DNA from: Salinimicrobium sediminis
GTDB lineage: Bacteria > Bacteroidota > Bacteroidia > Flavobacteriales > Flavobacteriaceae
Assembly: GCF_900215295.1 (NCBI RefSeq)
Contig: NZ_OCMF01000001.1
Span: forward strand, 682,001 to 746,000
Direction: 5' to 3'
DNA: 64,000 bases
Part shown: positions 45,172 to 54,801 of the stretch, in pieces
Position numbering within the stretch: position 1 is the first letter of the stretch
How the letters are laid out: every line of letters begins with the position of its first letter
Position numbers and translations under genes: made by a program
Notes under the pieces: model-generated
Seen by the model: only the letters and a program-made list of their open reading frames with translations
The model's database searches: none
What the model was told of the DNA's origin: nothing

Positions 45172-46806
45172 TTATTGTTGAAGATAAAACTTTAACAGTT
45201 GTGAAGTAGAAGAATCATGCTCTGCAACCTTCTTTTCCTCTATTTCTTTCAAAATATTTGTAGCCAATTGCTTACCCAATTCCACGCCCCATTGATCATA
45301 ACTGTATATGTTCCAGATAATACCCTGCACGAAGATCTGATGCTCGTATAGTGCTATTAACTTTCCAAGGCTTTCCGGAGTTAATTGATCGATGAGAATA
45401 GTGGTGGTGGGATGATTGCCCTTGAAGACCTTAAAAGGTAAAAGTTTTTCCACTTCAGAAGCCGGTGTTTTTTTAGATTCCAGTTCCTTTCTTACCTCCG
45501 GGGAACTCTTCCCCTGCAACAGCGCTTCTGTCTGTGCAAAGAAATTGGCCATCAACTTATTGTGGTGATCCTGTTCATTATGCAAAGATCTCCTGAAGCC
45601 AATAAAATCTGCGGGGATCAACTTTGTCCCCTGGTGGATCAACTGGAAGAAGGCATGCTGGGAATTGGTCCCGGGCTCCCCCCAAACTATGTTTCCGGTT
45701 TGATAGGTTACCTCATCCCCATTGCGATCCACTCCCTTACCGTTGCTTTCCATAATTGCCTGTTGTAAATAGGCAGGAAACCTGTGAAGATATTGGGTAT
45801 AAGGAATGATTGCCTGTGTTTCAGCTTTAAAGAAGTTGTTGTACCACACCGTAAGCAATGCCAGTTGCACAGGAAGATTATCTTTAAAATCAGTTTCTTT
45901 AAAATGCCTGTCCATTTTACGGGCACCTTCAAGCAAAGCTTCAAAATTATTATAACCTACCGCGAGAGCTATAGATAATCCTACCGCACTCCAAAGCGAA
46001 AAGCGACCGCCAACCCAATCCCACATGGGGAAAATATTTTCGGTTTCGATTCCAAAATCCTCCACAGCCTTTACATTGCTGGACACGGCAATAAAGTGCT
46101 TCGCAACTGCCTCTGTAGGAGCTTTTCTGGTAAACCACTTTCTAATAGTATTGGAATTAGTAAGGGTTTCCTGGGTGGAAAAAGATTTGGAAACTATTAC
46201 AAAAAGAGTGGTTTCAGGATTGAGATCCTTGATCACTTCCTGCACGTGATCTCCATCAACATTAGAAACAAAATGTATTTTAAGATGATTCCTGTAATGT
46301 TCTAAAGCTTCGGCCACCATCACAGGTCCAAGATCTGAACCTCCGATTCCAATGTTAACAATATCGGTAAAAGCTTTTCCTGTATAGCCTTTTTTAGCAC
46401 CGGTTATGACAGAATAGCAAAAATTTTTGATCTTCTCCTTTACCTCAAAAACTTCAGGTATTACATTTTCACCATCAACCTTAATTAATGCGTCCTGCTC
46501 ATCCCTAAGAGCGGTATGAAGTACAGCACGACCTTCGGTCTTATTAATGGTCTCTCCTTCAAAAAGAGCATTTATAGCTTCTTTTAAACCTGCTTCTTCA
46601 GCAAGCTGCAACAGCAGATCTTTGGTTTCGGCAGTGATAAGATTTTTGCTGTAATCTACATATAGATCCTCCCAGTTAAGGGTAAAAGCTTCGGCCCGTG
46701 CAGGATCATTTTTAAACTCCTGCTTTAGATCAAGATCTTTTATTCGATTATAATGCTCCTGTAATTTTTTCCAGCTTTCAGTTTGGGTAGGGTTGGTATT
46801 GGTCAT
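45172..46806 (-). CDS. pgi: glucose-6-phosphate isomerase
   Basis: Interconverts glucose-6-phosphate and fructose-6-phosphate in glycolysis and gluconeogenesis. 544 aa, the normal length for the long form. Signature motifs are [11 protein letters not shown] (about residues 155-165), [12 protein letters not shown] (about 208-219), [16 protein letters not shown] (about 270-285) and [11 protein letters not shown] (about 505-515). It is the last gene of a tight minus-strand operon, 3 bp after the M23 peptidase gene. Confidence 0.97.
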   Translation of the reverse strand: MTNTNPTQTESWKKLQEHYNRIKDLDLKQEFKNDPARAEAFTLNWEDLYVDYSKNLITAETKDLLLQLAEEAGLKEAINALFEGETINKTEGRAVLHTALRDEQDALIKVDGENVIPEVFEVKEKIKNFCYSVITGAKKGYTGKAFTDIVNIGIGGSDLGPVMVAEALEHYRNHLKIHFVSNVDGDHVQEVIKDLNPETTLFVIVSKSFSTQETLTNSNTIRKWFTRKAPTEAVAKHFIAVSSNVKAVEDFGIETENIFPMWDWVGGRFSLWSAVGLSIALAVGYNNFEALLEGARKMDRHFKETDFKDNLPVQLALLTVWYNNFFKAETQAIIPYTQYLHRFPAYLQQAIMESNGKGVDRNGDEVTYQTGNIVWGEPGTNSQHAFFQLIHQGTKLIPADFIGFRRSLHNEQDHHNKLMANFFAQTEALLQGKSSPEVRKELESKKTPASEVEKLLPFKVFKGNHPTTTILIDQLTPESLGKLIALYEHQIFVQGIIWNIYSYDQWGVELGKQLATNILKEIEEKKVAEHDSSTSQLLKFYLQQ

Positions 46807-46809
46807 TTT

Positions 46810-48051
46810 TTATATGGATTCTTTAAATTCTATCTGCCCTAACTCATCCTTCAACGGTTCAATAGTAGCAAAATAGGAAGGGATGTATTTATCTTCAATA
46901 GGCTCCGCCGAAGGGAGGTTCTGCCGGAAAGGATCAACCTGTACCCCATTCTTCCAGAAGCGATAGCATACGTGTGGTCCTGTTGCCAGCCCGGTACTTC
47001 CCACGTACCCTATTACTTCCCCCTGCTTTACCCTTTCCCCCTGCCTAACTGCGCGTTTAGACATGTGAAGGTATTGGGTAGTATAGGTATCATTATGCTT
47101 GATCTTCACATAATTTCCATTACCTGCGGTGTAGGAAGACGCAATAACTACCCCGTTTGCGGTACTTTTTATAGGAGTCCCATGAGCTGCGGCATAATCG
47201 GTTCCTTTGTGAGCTTTCCAGCGTTTTTGCACCGGATGGAACCTGTTTGGACTAAAGCGGGAAGATATTCTGAAGAAATCTAAAGGAGCCTTCAAAAAGA
47301 AACTTTGTAAAGGTCGTGCTTTTTCATCATAGTAATCTCTGCTACCCGCTACAGAATCCACCATGAAATTAAAAGCATAATAAGGTTTGTCCTCATGATA
47401 AAAGACTGCTGCTTCTATATTTTCGATACCGGCATAGATAGTATCATTAATGTACTTCTCATTATAAACCAGCTTAAACCGGTCTCCTTTTTGAAGCCTG
47501 AAGAAATCTATACTCCATTGATAAATATTGCTCATTTCATGAGCCAAGAGATAATTAAGACCAGCATCCTCCATAGCTTCAGAAAGACTGGAGTTGATCA
47601 TTCCCGCAACAGTTTTCTTGGTAATAGTTACAGGTTTTTTGGCGGTATAGGCATTAATACTGTCTCTGAGATCAACCACGGTATAATTCACCAGGTCATT
47701 TTCATAGATAAAGGCTTTTGGCGTTTGTGCAGAATCCCTTTCCTTTAAAATGACATAAGGTTTCCCCACTACAATTCTTCGCGGATTCAAAGTGTCACGT
47801 ACTTTATTCACAATTTCGAAGATCTTATTTGGATCCACCCCATGAGTGCCAAGGATCACCCCAAAACTGTCGCCATTGCGTATGGTATCTCTTACCACTT
47901 CATAGTCATTCAGAATAAACCCGTACTCATTGATTATGGCAGGTTCAGGTTTTTCCGTTTTAATGTTATCGGCTATTTCGTCATTTTTCGGCTGGTCATT
48001 GCAGGCCGTTAAGGCCATCATCAACATTAGCAGGTAACTAAATTTCTTCAC
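46810..48051 (-). CDS. M23 (LytM-type) lipoprotein peptidase with Cys in the zinc site
   Basis: 413 aa with a lipobox (MALTACNDQ), an N-terminal region with LysM/Csd3-like features (about 40-250) and a C-terminal M23 domain (about 275-385). The HxxxD pair is His281 and Asp285 (HKGTDY). The usual HxH motif is His360-Val-Cys362 (GPHVCYRF), so the third zinc ligand is Cys instead of His; the codon is TGC. The fold should still cut or bind peptidoglycan, but activity may be altered. It lies between kynA and pgi. Confidence 0.88.
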   Translation of the reverse strand: MKKFSYLLMLMMALTACNDQPKNDEIADNIKTEKPEPAIINEYGFILNDYEVVRDTIRNGDSFGVILGTHGVDPNKIFEIVNKVRDTLNPRRIVVGKPYVILKERDSAQTPKAFIYENDLVNYTVVDLRDSINAYTAKKPVTITKKTVAGMINSSLSEAMEDAGLNYLLAHEMSNIYQWSIDFFRLQKGDRFKLVYNEKYINDTIYAGIENIEAAVFYHEDKPYYAFNFMVDSVAGSRDYYDEKARPLQSFFLKAPLDFFRISSRFSPNRFHPVQKRWKAHKGTDYAAAHGTPIKSTANGVVIASSYTAGNGNYVKIKHNDTYTTQYLHMSKRAVRQGERVKQGEVIGYVGSTGLATGPHVCYRFWKNGVQVDPFRQNLPSAEPIEDKYIPSYFATIEPLKDELGQIEFKESI

Positions 48052-48063
48052 TCTTTATGTTTT

Positions 48064-49020
48064 TTAATGTGTTATCAATTCTTCAACCCATTGCTTTCCC
48101 CAATCCTTCATTTCTTGGGTACTCCAAAGTTCAGGAAAAAATGTAATTTTTTGAAAACCAGGAGGTAAAAAATCCTTCCAGTTAGTTCCACCGGTTGCTT
48201 TTACAGCACCTTTCTTTAGCATTAAATATCTTTGCGCCGCACCTATATGCACAAGCAACCAATTCACATTCACTGCTACATCCAGGTTACGCAACGCCTC
48301 AATTAAGTCTTTATTGTTTTTTTCTCCCTCAGGAAGAGAATTATACAGTTCCAGCAAGGTTTTCCCTTCTAATTTTTTTGCGAGCCGTAGGAAAATTTCA
48401 TCATATTTTTCCTCGAACTGTCTTAAAGTGAGTGTTTTTTCTCCGGTATCTGTACTAATACCGCCTCTCTTCCAATAAATATTTTGATAAACTTCTTCTA
48501 AATTCTTATTGCTACGGAAGTTTTCTCTATCGCCATGATGTACCAGGTTGTGCAGGGGGGTTGAATAGATCTCGATCATTCTGAATTGCCCTGACTGGAA
48601 TCCGCTCGCCGGAAGCAGGGCCATTCTAAACTTCAGAAACTGGTCCTTTTCCATGCCGCGGATCATCACATCAAAAGAATTGGTTTGAATGCGAAAGTAC
48701 CTTATGATCCTGTTGAGTTTTTGTATAAAAAAATCGGCTGTAAGGGATTTTTCTTCTACCAGCTGCTTTTGCTCGTGGAGAATGAGCTTAAAATAAAGTT
48801 CGGTGATCTGGTGGTACCCTATAAAGATCTCTTCGTCGGGAAAATGGGTTTTGGTGTTCTGAAGACTTAACAATGTATCCAGACTGATGTAATCCCAATA
48901 AGTCAAATACTTGTCATACAGAAGGCCGTCGAGATAAGACCCCAGATCCTGACCGGAATTTCTAAATTTTTCTTCCAGCTGCCGGACCTTTTCGGCTATC
49001 TCGGGATGTATTCCTTCCAT
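48064..49020 (-). CDS. kynA: tryptophan 2,3-dioxygenase
   Basis: Haem dioxygenase opening the indole ring of tryptophan to N-formylkynurenine. 318 aa. Visible family motifs are LTYWDYISLDTLLSLQ (about residues 34-49), GYHQITELYFKLILHE (about 64-79), PASGFQSGQFRMIE (about 136-149) and a final GGTNWKDFLPP. Its proximal haem His is likely the one in NWLLVHIG (about 255). It sits 1 bp after the DUF3108 gene. Confidence 0.9.
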   Translation of the reverse strand: MEGIHPEIAEKVRQLEEKFRNSGQDLGSYLDGLLYDKYLTYWDYISLDTLLSLQNTKTHFPDEEIFIGYHQITELYFKLILHEQKQLVEEKSLTADFFIQKLNRIIRYFRIQTNSFDVMIRGMEKDQFLKFRMALLPASGFQSGQFRMIEIYSTPLHNLVHHGDRENFRSNKNLEEVYQNIYWKRGGISTDTGEKTLTLRQFEEKYDEIFLRLAKKLEGKTLLELYNSLPEGEKNNKDLIEALRNLDVAVNVNWLLVHIGAAQRYLMLKKGAVKATGGTNWKDFLPPGFQKITFFPELWSTQEMKDWGKQWVEELITH

Positions 49021-49021
49021 G

Positions 49022-49795
49022 TTAATCCATTATTATATTTAAGGGATGTTTTAAACCTTTAAAAGCATCAATATCTGCATCCAGAGATCCAACTGCTAAA
49101 TTGGCTTTAATTTTTATTGGCATACGATTTTTGTCATCGCTTACCCACATAGTTAATCCCTCTTTCTTTTCAAATACCCGTCCTGCAAGAACATAAGGCT
49201 GAAATTTTAGTGCCGCAATATTACCTAATTTTGTTTTTACTACCTCCCTTCCAAGGAATTTTAACTGGAAATCATGAATTTCATCGTCTAAAAACATTTT
49301 TATGCTGTGCATTTCTCCTGCCTCCAGTTCCTTTACATCAAGATTATTCCTTAAATGATAAAAGGAAGAGATCATATCCTGAACATTAGCCGGAATTTTA
49401 TAAGTATTGCGTTCATTATGCTTACGATTAAAAACATGTGCGGCACCATTTTCATGGTCAAAATCCACTAAAAGATCTCTGGTATGACCTCCTTCATCAA
49501 TTTGCCTAATAAACCTGAGAGGCATTCCTGTTTCCTTGTGCATAAAAGATTCATAATTATCATCTACTTTAAAGAAAACATGCACCATCCCAGTAGAATT
49601 ACCTTTTCCTACCACGTGATAAACCGGTTGGTTTTTAAAGGTAGTTTCTTTTACTTCAAGAGTTGCAAAACCCGCATTGACCATTCCATAGTGGACTCTG
49701 AATCTAAACCATTCCCCATCCTGGAAAGCCTGGTGAGATTGTGCAGAGACATTAAGGGCTATAAGAGAAATTATAACTGCGAATATTTTTTTCAT
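49022..49795 (-). CDS. DUF3108 family protein
   Basis: 257-aa exported protein with a signal peptide (MKKIFAVIISLIALNVSAQS). The DUF3108 fold shows in EWFRFRVHYGMVNAGFATLEV (about residues 27-47), FFKVDDNYESFM and a C-terminal MWVSDDKNRMPIKIKANLAVGSL. It is a periplasmic protein of unknown role, possibly binding a lipid or a glycan. First gene of the DUF3108-kynA-M23-pgi operon. Confidence 0.88.
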   Translation of the reverse strand: MKKIFAVIISLIALNVSAQSHQAFQDGEWFRFRVHYGMVNAGFATLEVKETTFKNQPVYHVVGKGNSTGMVHVFFKVDDNYESFMHKETGMPLRFIRQIDEGGHTRDLLVDFDHENGAAHVFNRKHNERNTYKIPANVQDMISSFYHLRNNLDVKELEAGEMHSIKMFLDDEIHDFQLKFLGREVVKTKLGNIAALKFQPYVLAGRVFEKKEGLTMWVSDDKNRMPIKIKANLAVGSLDADIDAFKGLKHPLNIIMD

Positions 49796-49856
49796 GTTTA
49801 AGTAGGTTTAACTCTTTATAGGCTTACAATTACAATTTCTATTCCAAAGGTATTAA

Positions 49857-49893
49857 AACGAAAAAACCCCGTCAATACAATGACGGGGTTTTT
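49857..49893. terminator. bidirectional rho-independent terminator
   Basis: Perfect 13-bp stem (49862-49874 and 49881-49893, CCCCGTCA paired with TGACGGGG, loop ATACAA), with A-run and T-run so it works on both strands. It lies in the 299-bp gap 49796-50094. The remainder of the gap is A/T-rich and holds a four-codon stub ATG AAA AAA AAG TAA at 49923-49937. Confidence 0.85.
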
Positions 49894-50094
49894 AATCTTA
49901 TTAACCAACTAAAACTTAAATTATGAAAAAAAAGTAATTTTTTTTCCAACTTTGGTAACCACTCCAAAATTGCGGTGCAAAAGTCTTATATAAATCCTGT
50001 TATAACAACAGAAAAATTAACTTTAACTAAACACAATTGGGAATAATTTATTTTTAAGTTTCAGTTTACGATTTTATTAATAAAATAATTAAAA

Positions 50095-51231
50095 TTACAA
50101 GGTTCCCCGCAACGTTTGCTCTCTTTCAATTGCTTCAAAAAGAGCTTTAAAATTTCCTTTCCCAAAGGATTGTGCTCCTTTTCGCTGAATGATCTCAAAG
50201 AACATGGTTGGACGATCTAAAACAGGTTTGGTAAATATCTGTAAAAGATAACCCTCATCATCGCGGTCTATTAACACTCCCAATTCCTTAAGCGGCTCCA
50301 GTTCTTCATCGATCTCTCCCACCCTGTCAAGAACATCGTCATAATAAGCCTCGGGCACATAAAGAAATTCCACGCCGCGGTCGCGTAAAGCAGTCACAGT
50401 CTCTATAATATTATCTGTCGCTACTGCGATATGTTGAACGCCTGCCCCGTTGTAGAAATCAATATATTCTTCTATCTGAGATTTCTTCTTTCCTTCAGCA
50501 GGCTCATTAATAGGAAATTTGATCCTTCCGTTTCCATTGCTCATCACTTTACTCATCAGAGCTGTATAGTCTGTAGAAATGTCTTTATCATCAAAAGACA
50601 CCAATTGAGCAAAGCCCATTACTTTAGCATAGAACTCACACCATTTGTTCATTTCGTTCCATCCAACGTTACCAACCATATGGTCGATATACTTCAATCC
50701 CACATCTTTAACTTTGAAATTGGGCTTGTATTCTTTATAACCGGGAAGAAAAGGACCAGAGTAATTCTTTCTTTCCACAAAAATATGCACTGTCTCACCA
50801 TAGGTATGGATTCCGGATAGAACCACATGACCGTGCTCGTCGCTCAACTCTCTTGGCTCAAAATAAGATTTTGCTCCTCTCTTGGTAGTTTCTTCATAGC
50901 TCTTACGGGCATCGTCAACCCATAGGGCAACAACTTTTACCCCGTCACCATGTTTGTCGATATGTTCATTGACCTCTCCTCCGGGTTGTAAAGGACTGGT
51001 AAGGACCAATCGAATTTTTCCCTGTTGTAAAACATATGAAACCCTATCTTTACTTCCAGACTCCAGACCGGAATAAGCTACCGGCTGGAATCCCCAGGCT
51101 TGTTGGTAATAAAAAGCAGCTTGCTTTGCATTGCCAACATATAATTCAACGTAATCTGTTCCCAGAAGCGGAAGAAAATCTTCGGCCTGGGGTACAGTTT
51201 TCTTTATTTGTGTGGTGTTTTCTGTAGACAT
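50095..51231 (-). CDS. hpd: 4-hydroxyphenylpyruvate dioxygenase
   Basis: Converts 4-hydroxyphenylpyruvate to homogentisate with Fe(II). 378 aa, two vicinal-oxygen-chelate domains. Iron ligands are a His in YIDHMVGNV (about residue 183), a His in GVQHIAVATDN (about 263) and Glu in FFEIIQRKG (about 350). Family motif PAEGKKKSQIEEYIDFYNGAG is split by normal sequence. It lies 84 bp downstream of hmgA and should be co-transcribed. Confidence 0.95.
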   Translation of the reverse strand: MSTENTTQIKKTVPQAEDFLPLLGTDYVELYVGNAKQAAFYYQQAWGFQPVAYSGLESGSKDRVSYVLQQGKIRLVLTSPLQPGGEVNEHIDKHGDGVKVVALWVDDARKSYEETTKRGAKSYFEPRELSDEHGHVVLSGIHTYGETVHIFVERKNYSGPFLPGYKEYKPNFKVKDVGLKYIDHMVGNVGWNEMNKWCEFYAKVMGFAQLVSFDDKDISTDYTALMSKVMSNGNGRIKFPINEPAEGKKKSQIEEYIDFYNGAGVQHIAVATDNIIETVTALRDRGVEFLYVPEAYYDDVLDRVGEIDEELEPLKELGVLIDRDDEGYLLQIFTKPVLDRPTMFFEIIQRKGAQSFGKGNFKALFEAIEREQTLRGTL

Positions 51232-51315
51232 AATTTTATTTTTTAAAGTCGCACTGCGATCTGTTTCTATTTCAATTAAACGGAATCCAAAGTTAATCTT
51301 TTTGGAAAGTTTGGA

Positions 51316-52476
51316 TTAATGCTCCAGCCAGGATTGGTAATAAGTGTCATCGGCAATATCCATGGCATCTTTGGTCACCATAAGCGGCTTAAAAGTATCG
51401 ACCATAACGGCAAGCTCGTCTGTTTTGGTTTTTCCGATACTCCTTTCTGCTGCCCCGGGATGTGGACCGTGAGGAATACCCGCAGGGTGAAGGGAAATAT
51501 GTCCTTCTTCAATATCATTACGGCTCATAAAATCACCATCCACATAATACAGGACCTCATCGCTGTCAATGTTGCTGTGATTATATGGTGCAGGAATACT
51601 TTCAGGATGGTAATCATACAACCTGGGCACAAAGGAACACACTACAAAAGCATCTGTTTCAAAAGTTTGATGCACCGGTGGCGGCTGATGAATACGCCCC
51701 GTAATAGGTTCAAAATCGTGAATCGAAAAAGCATAAGGGTAATTGTACCCGTCATAACCCACTACATCAAAAGGATGTGAAGCATAGACCATATCAAAGA
51801 TCTTTCCCTGCTTTTTGATCTTAATTAGAAATTCGCCATTTTCGTTATTCGTCTCTAACTCATAAGGCCGCCGGATATCCCGCTCACAAAAAGGGGAATG
51901 TTCCAACAGCTGCCCAAAATAGTTACGATATCTTTTTGGAGTATAAATTGGTCGGCGGGACTCTACTATAAATAAGCGGTTATTCTCATCATTAAAATCG
52001 AGTTTATAGATGGTCCCTCGGGGGATCATCAGATAATCTCCATATTTAAAATCCAGATTTCCCAGATGGGTTCGCAGTTTTCCGCTTCCCTTATGGATGA
52101 ACAAAAGTTCATCTGAATCTGCATTTTTGTAAAAATAATCTTCCGTGGATTTCTGAGGGGCCGCCAGGGTGATATCGACATCAGAATTTGTCAAAACCAC
52201 TTTTCTGCTCTTCAGGTAATCGGCTTCAGGTTTGATCTGAAAGCCTTTAAGCCGATAGGACTGAATATTTTTTTCAGTAGCTATTTTAGGCCTTACATCA
52301 TAGCTGTCTTTAATCTCTTTGACCTGCGTAGGCCGCTGTTCGTGGTATATGTTAGAATACATTCCGTCGAAACCAATGGTTCCAAAAAGCTGCTCATAAT
52401 AGAGGCTTCCATCAGGTTTCCTGAAGATGGTGTGTCTTTTATGCGGAATTTTTCCGAGGGTGTGGTAAAAAGGCAT
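51316..52476 (-). CDS. hmgA: homogentisate 1,2-dioxygenase
   Basis: Opens the homogentisate ring to maleylacetoacetate. The start MPFYHTLGKIPHKRHT gives 386 aa. A longer in-frame start (52536) would translate through a palindromic operator-like site, so it is less likely. Iron ligands fit His in HQTFETDAFVVCSFVPR, Glu in DEVLYYVDG and His in HPAGIPHGPHPG. The fumarylacetoacetase and maleylacetoacetate isomerase genes are not in this window. Confidence 0.93.
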   Translation of the reverse strand: MPFYHTLGKIPHKRHTIFRKPDGSLYYEQLFGTIGFDGMYSNIYHEQRPTQVKEIKDSYDVRPKIATEKNIQSYRLKGFQIKPEADYLKSRKVVLTNSDVDITLAAPQKSTEDYFYKNADSDELLFIHKGSGKLRTHLGNLDFKYGDYLMIPRGTIYKLDFNDENNRLFIVESRRPIYTPKRYRNYFGQLLEHSPFCERDIRRPYELETNNENGEFLIKIKKQGKIFDMVYASHPFDVVGYDGYNYPYAFSIHDFEPITGRIHQPPPVHQTFETDAFVVCSFVPRLYDYHPESIPAPYNHSNIDSDEVLYYVDGDFMSRNDIEEGHISLHPAGIPHGPHPGAAERSIGKTKTDELAVMVDTFKPLMVTKDAMDIADDTYYQSWLEH

Positions 52477-52492
52477 CTTTTTATCTTTTAAT

Positions 52493-52504
52493 GAAAACGT
52501 TTTC
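52493..52504. promoter_or_regulatory. palindromic operator-like site before hmgA
   Basis: Perfect 12-bp palindrome GAAAACGTTTTC with a central CG, the layout of LacI/PurR-family operators. It lies 17 bp upstream of the hmgA start codon, in the probable 5' UTR, where a bound repressor could block transcription. No LacI-family gene is in the window. Confidence 0.4.
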
Positions 52505-52575
52505 GTAATTCGCCCTTTTAAAAGGACTAAACACAAATATCACTATTTTTTACGGGAAAACCAGTTAAGAGAGCC

Positions 52576-54801
52576 CTAAAACCAGAAACCCAAACTAAAA
52601 TACCACTGACTTTCCTTCAGTTCCGGAGAAATGGAATATTTTATTTCCACCGGGCCCAGAAAGGTTTCCAGCCCATAACCTATTGCATAACCGGAATAAT
52701 CTGGCCAGGTAAACCAGTCTCCTGTGCTGTAAAGGTCATTTTCGACATTGGCAAAATTTGCGCTTAGCACAAGGTGATTCTTCCGAAGAAAACGATAATC
52801 CAGCTCCACCAGACCCTTGATAAAACTGTCTCCCGATAATGAGATGTAAGGATACCCATAGAAAGAGGTGAAATTATTTATAAAATCATTTCCATACCCA
52901 CCAAGGAAGAAGTCGAAGATATTATTCTGCCGGCTGCCAATTCTAAAACCCGCTTCAGAAGATATTTTCATAGTTAGCTTTTGAACAGGTGAAAAATTAT
53001 AACCCAACTCTCCTTTGGCTACAGAAAAAGGTTCAAAAACCCCATTAAAGTCCGATGACAACAGGTACCAGTGAAAATCTCCGTTAAAGTAGACTCCTTT
53101 GGTGGGAAAATATTTATAATCCCGGTTGTCCAGAGTGAGATTTCCGAAGCTGCCGTAATAAGAACTTTTATCAAACACTCCGGTTGCTGGCTGCTCTGGC
53201 GTTGGGGTGCCGATGGTTTCTGAAGTGATGTCAAGATACTTATGTTCCAGGCCTATTCCAAAGGAAAAAACCTGTTTAAAAAGGGTTTCAACGTATAACT
53301 GATTGGTAAAATCCTCATAATCTATTTCAAGCTGATTTATTCCTCCAATGTCAATTCCTGCATTTTCCCTGGCAAAATCGAATGCTACACCCTGACTGAA
53401 ACTATTGAACCTGGACCTTATTCCAAAACTCCAGTAGAATCCTTTATCTATGTAGTAATTGAAGTTATACCTGAAGTTATCTCCCAGGGCAACATCAAGA
53501 GAGGTAACATCATTGGCGAATAATAATCTTTTATGGGTAAGGTTGACCAAAGCCGCACTTTGGTAAACATTATCGTAGTGAAGTCCTAACCTCAACAAGG
53601 TCTTGTTTGGATTTTCCTCCAGTTGTAACGCCAGTACATAACCTTCATTAAGAGGCACCAGCCTGTAATTTATTCTGTTAAAATTCTTAGTCGCCGAAAG
53701 GTTATTGATCCCAAGGCTAAGATCTTTGTAAGTAACTGTGGCAGGAAATTGCAGTTTTAATTTCCCCAACACGTAAGCCCGGGGATAAGAGTTATTACCC
53801 TCAATTCGCAAATTGGTAATGTACAGTGAGTCCACTCCGGGTTCCAGTCTCACCTGCCTGGAGCTTTTGGATTGCTTTGCAGCAATTTCCTTCAAGACTT
53901 CCATATGTGAACGCGCTGCCTGCTCCCCACTTTGAATAATTTCTGCACCTTTTTCAAAAGACATTACCGAAAAATCTGTAATGTCCGGTTTAATAAAGAC
54001 ATCTGTTTTTTCAATCTTTTCGGTCATATCTGCAATGGTACGAAAGTTACTCACCTGGGTAAGGATCTCAAAGACCGATCTTAGTTCTTCCCTTGCCATT
54101 AGCGTATCCTGCACATCAACTCCTATGATCAACTCTGCTCCCCGTTTGCGCAGTTCTTCTACAGGATAATTATTTACAACCCCACCATCTGTAAGAAGCC
54201 TGCCATCTATCAATACAGGATTAAACAAACTGGGGATAGCTGAACTGGCCGATATCGCCTGCGGGAGATGACCGCTGTCAAGAATTACCTCTTCTCCGGT
54301 TTCAACATCGGTTGCTACAGCAAAAAACGGAATAGGCATTTCACTGAAATCCTGTTGATCTTTAAGGTGCAGGGTCAATTTAGACATCAAATTATACACG
54401 TTTTGTCCACGTGAAAGCGCAGACGGAAACGAGACGTCAAAATTGTCAAAAGGCAAGGTGATGGCATATCTCTCAGAATCTCTTTTTTCATAGAAGGTCT
54501 TTGCTGCCCGGGGCAATTCATCCTGGATAAGAATATTGAAATTGGTCCTCTGGAATATGCTGTCGAGCTGGTGTGCGCTATATCCTGCGGAATAAAGGGA
54601 ACCAATAATGGCGCCCATACTGGTCCCGCCTATATAGTCTATCCTTACCCCTGCTTCTTCCAGAACTTTAAGCACCCCTATATGAGCTAAACCCTTGGCG
54701 CCACCGCCACTTAGAACCAATCCCACCTTAGGATCCTCCTCCTGTGAAAGTCCCGGCAGGGTAATCAATAAGAGGAGAATAAGGAAGGTTTTTTTAAGCA
54801 T
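52576..54801 (-). CDS. patatin-like phospholipase with outer-membrane barrel (type Vd autotransporter-like)
   Basis: 741 aa. Signal peptide (MLKKTFLILLLLITLPGLSQ), patatin domain (about 24-310) with the nucleophile Ser61 in GGTSMG, glycine-rich oxyanion loop SGGGAKG (31-37) and Asp205 in DGG, a POTRA-like domain (about 325-395, ITNLRIEGNNSYPRAYV) and an Omp85-type 16-strand barrel (about 400-741, ending GFWF). This is the PlpD architecture, a self-secreted or surface phospholipase A. It overlaps uvrC by 8 bp. Confidence 0.9.
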   Translation of the reverse strand: MLKKTFLILLLLITLPGLSQEEDPKVGLVLSGGGAKGLAHIGVLKVLEEAGVRIDYIGGTSMGAIIGSLYSAGYSAHQLDSIFQRTNFNILIQDELPRAAKTFYEKRDSERYAITLPFDNFDVSFPSALSRGQNVYNLMSKLTLHLKDQQDFSEMPIPFFAVATDVETGEEVILDSGHLPQAISASSAIPSLFNPVLIDGRLLTDGGVVNNYPVEELRKRGAELIIGVDVQDTLMAREELRSVFEILTQVSNFRTIADMTEKIEKTDVFIKPDITDFSVMSFEKGAEIIQSGEQAARSHMEVLKEIAAKQSKSSRQVRLEPGVDSLYITNLRIEGNNSYPRAYVLGKLKLQFPATVTYKDLSLGINNLSATKNFNRINYRLVPLNEGYVLALQLEENPNKTLLRLGLHYDNVYQSAALVNLTHKRLLFANDVTSLDVALGDNFRYNFNYYIDKGFYWSFGIRSRFNSFSQGVAFDFARENAGIDIGGINQLEIDYEDFTNQLYVETLFKQVFSFGIGLEHKYLDITSETIGTPTPEQPATGVFDKSSYYGSFGNLTLDNRDYKYFPTKGVYFNGDFHWYLLSSDFNGVFEPFSVAKGELGYNFSPVQKLTMKISSEAGFRIGSRQNNIFDFFLGGYGNDFINNFTSFYGYPYISLSGDSFIKGLVELDYRFLRKNHLVLSANFANVENDLYSTGDWFTWPDYSGYAIGYGLETFLGPVEIKYSISPELKESQWYFSLGFWF

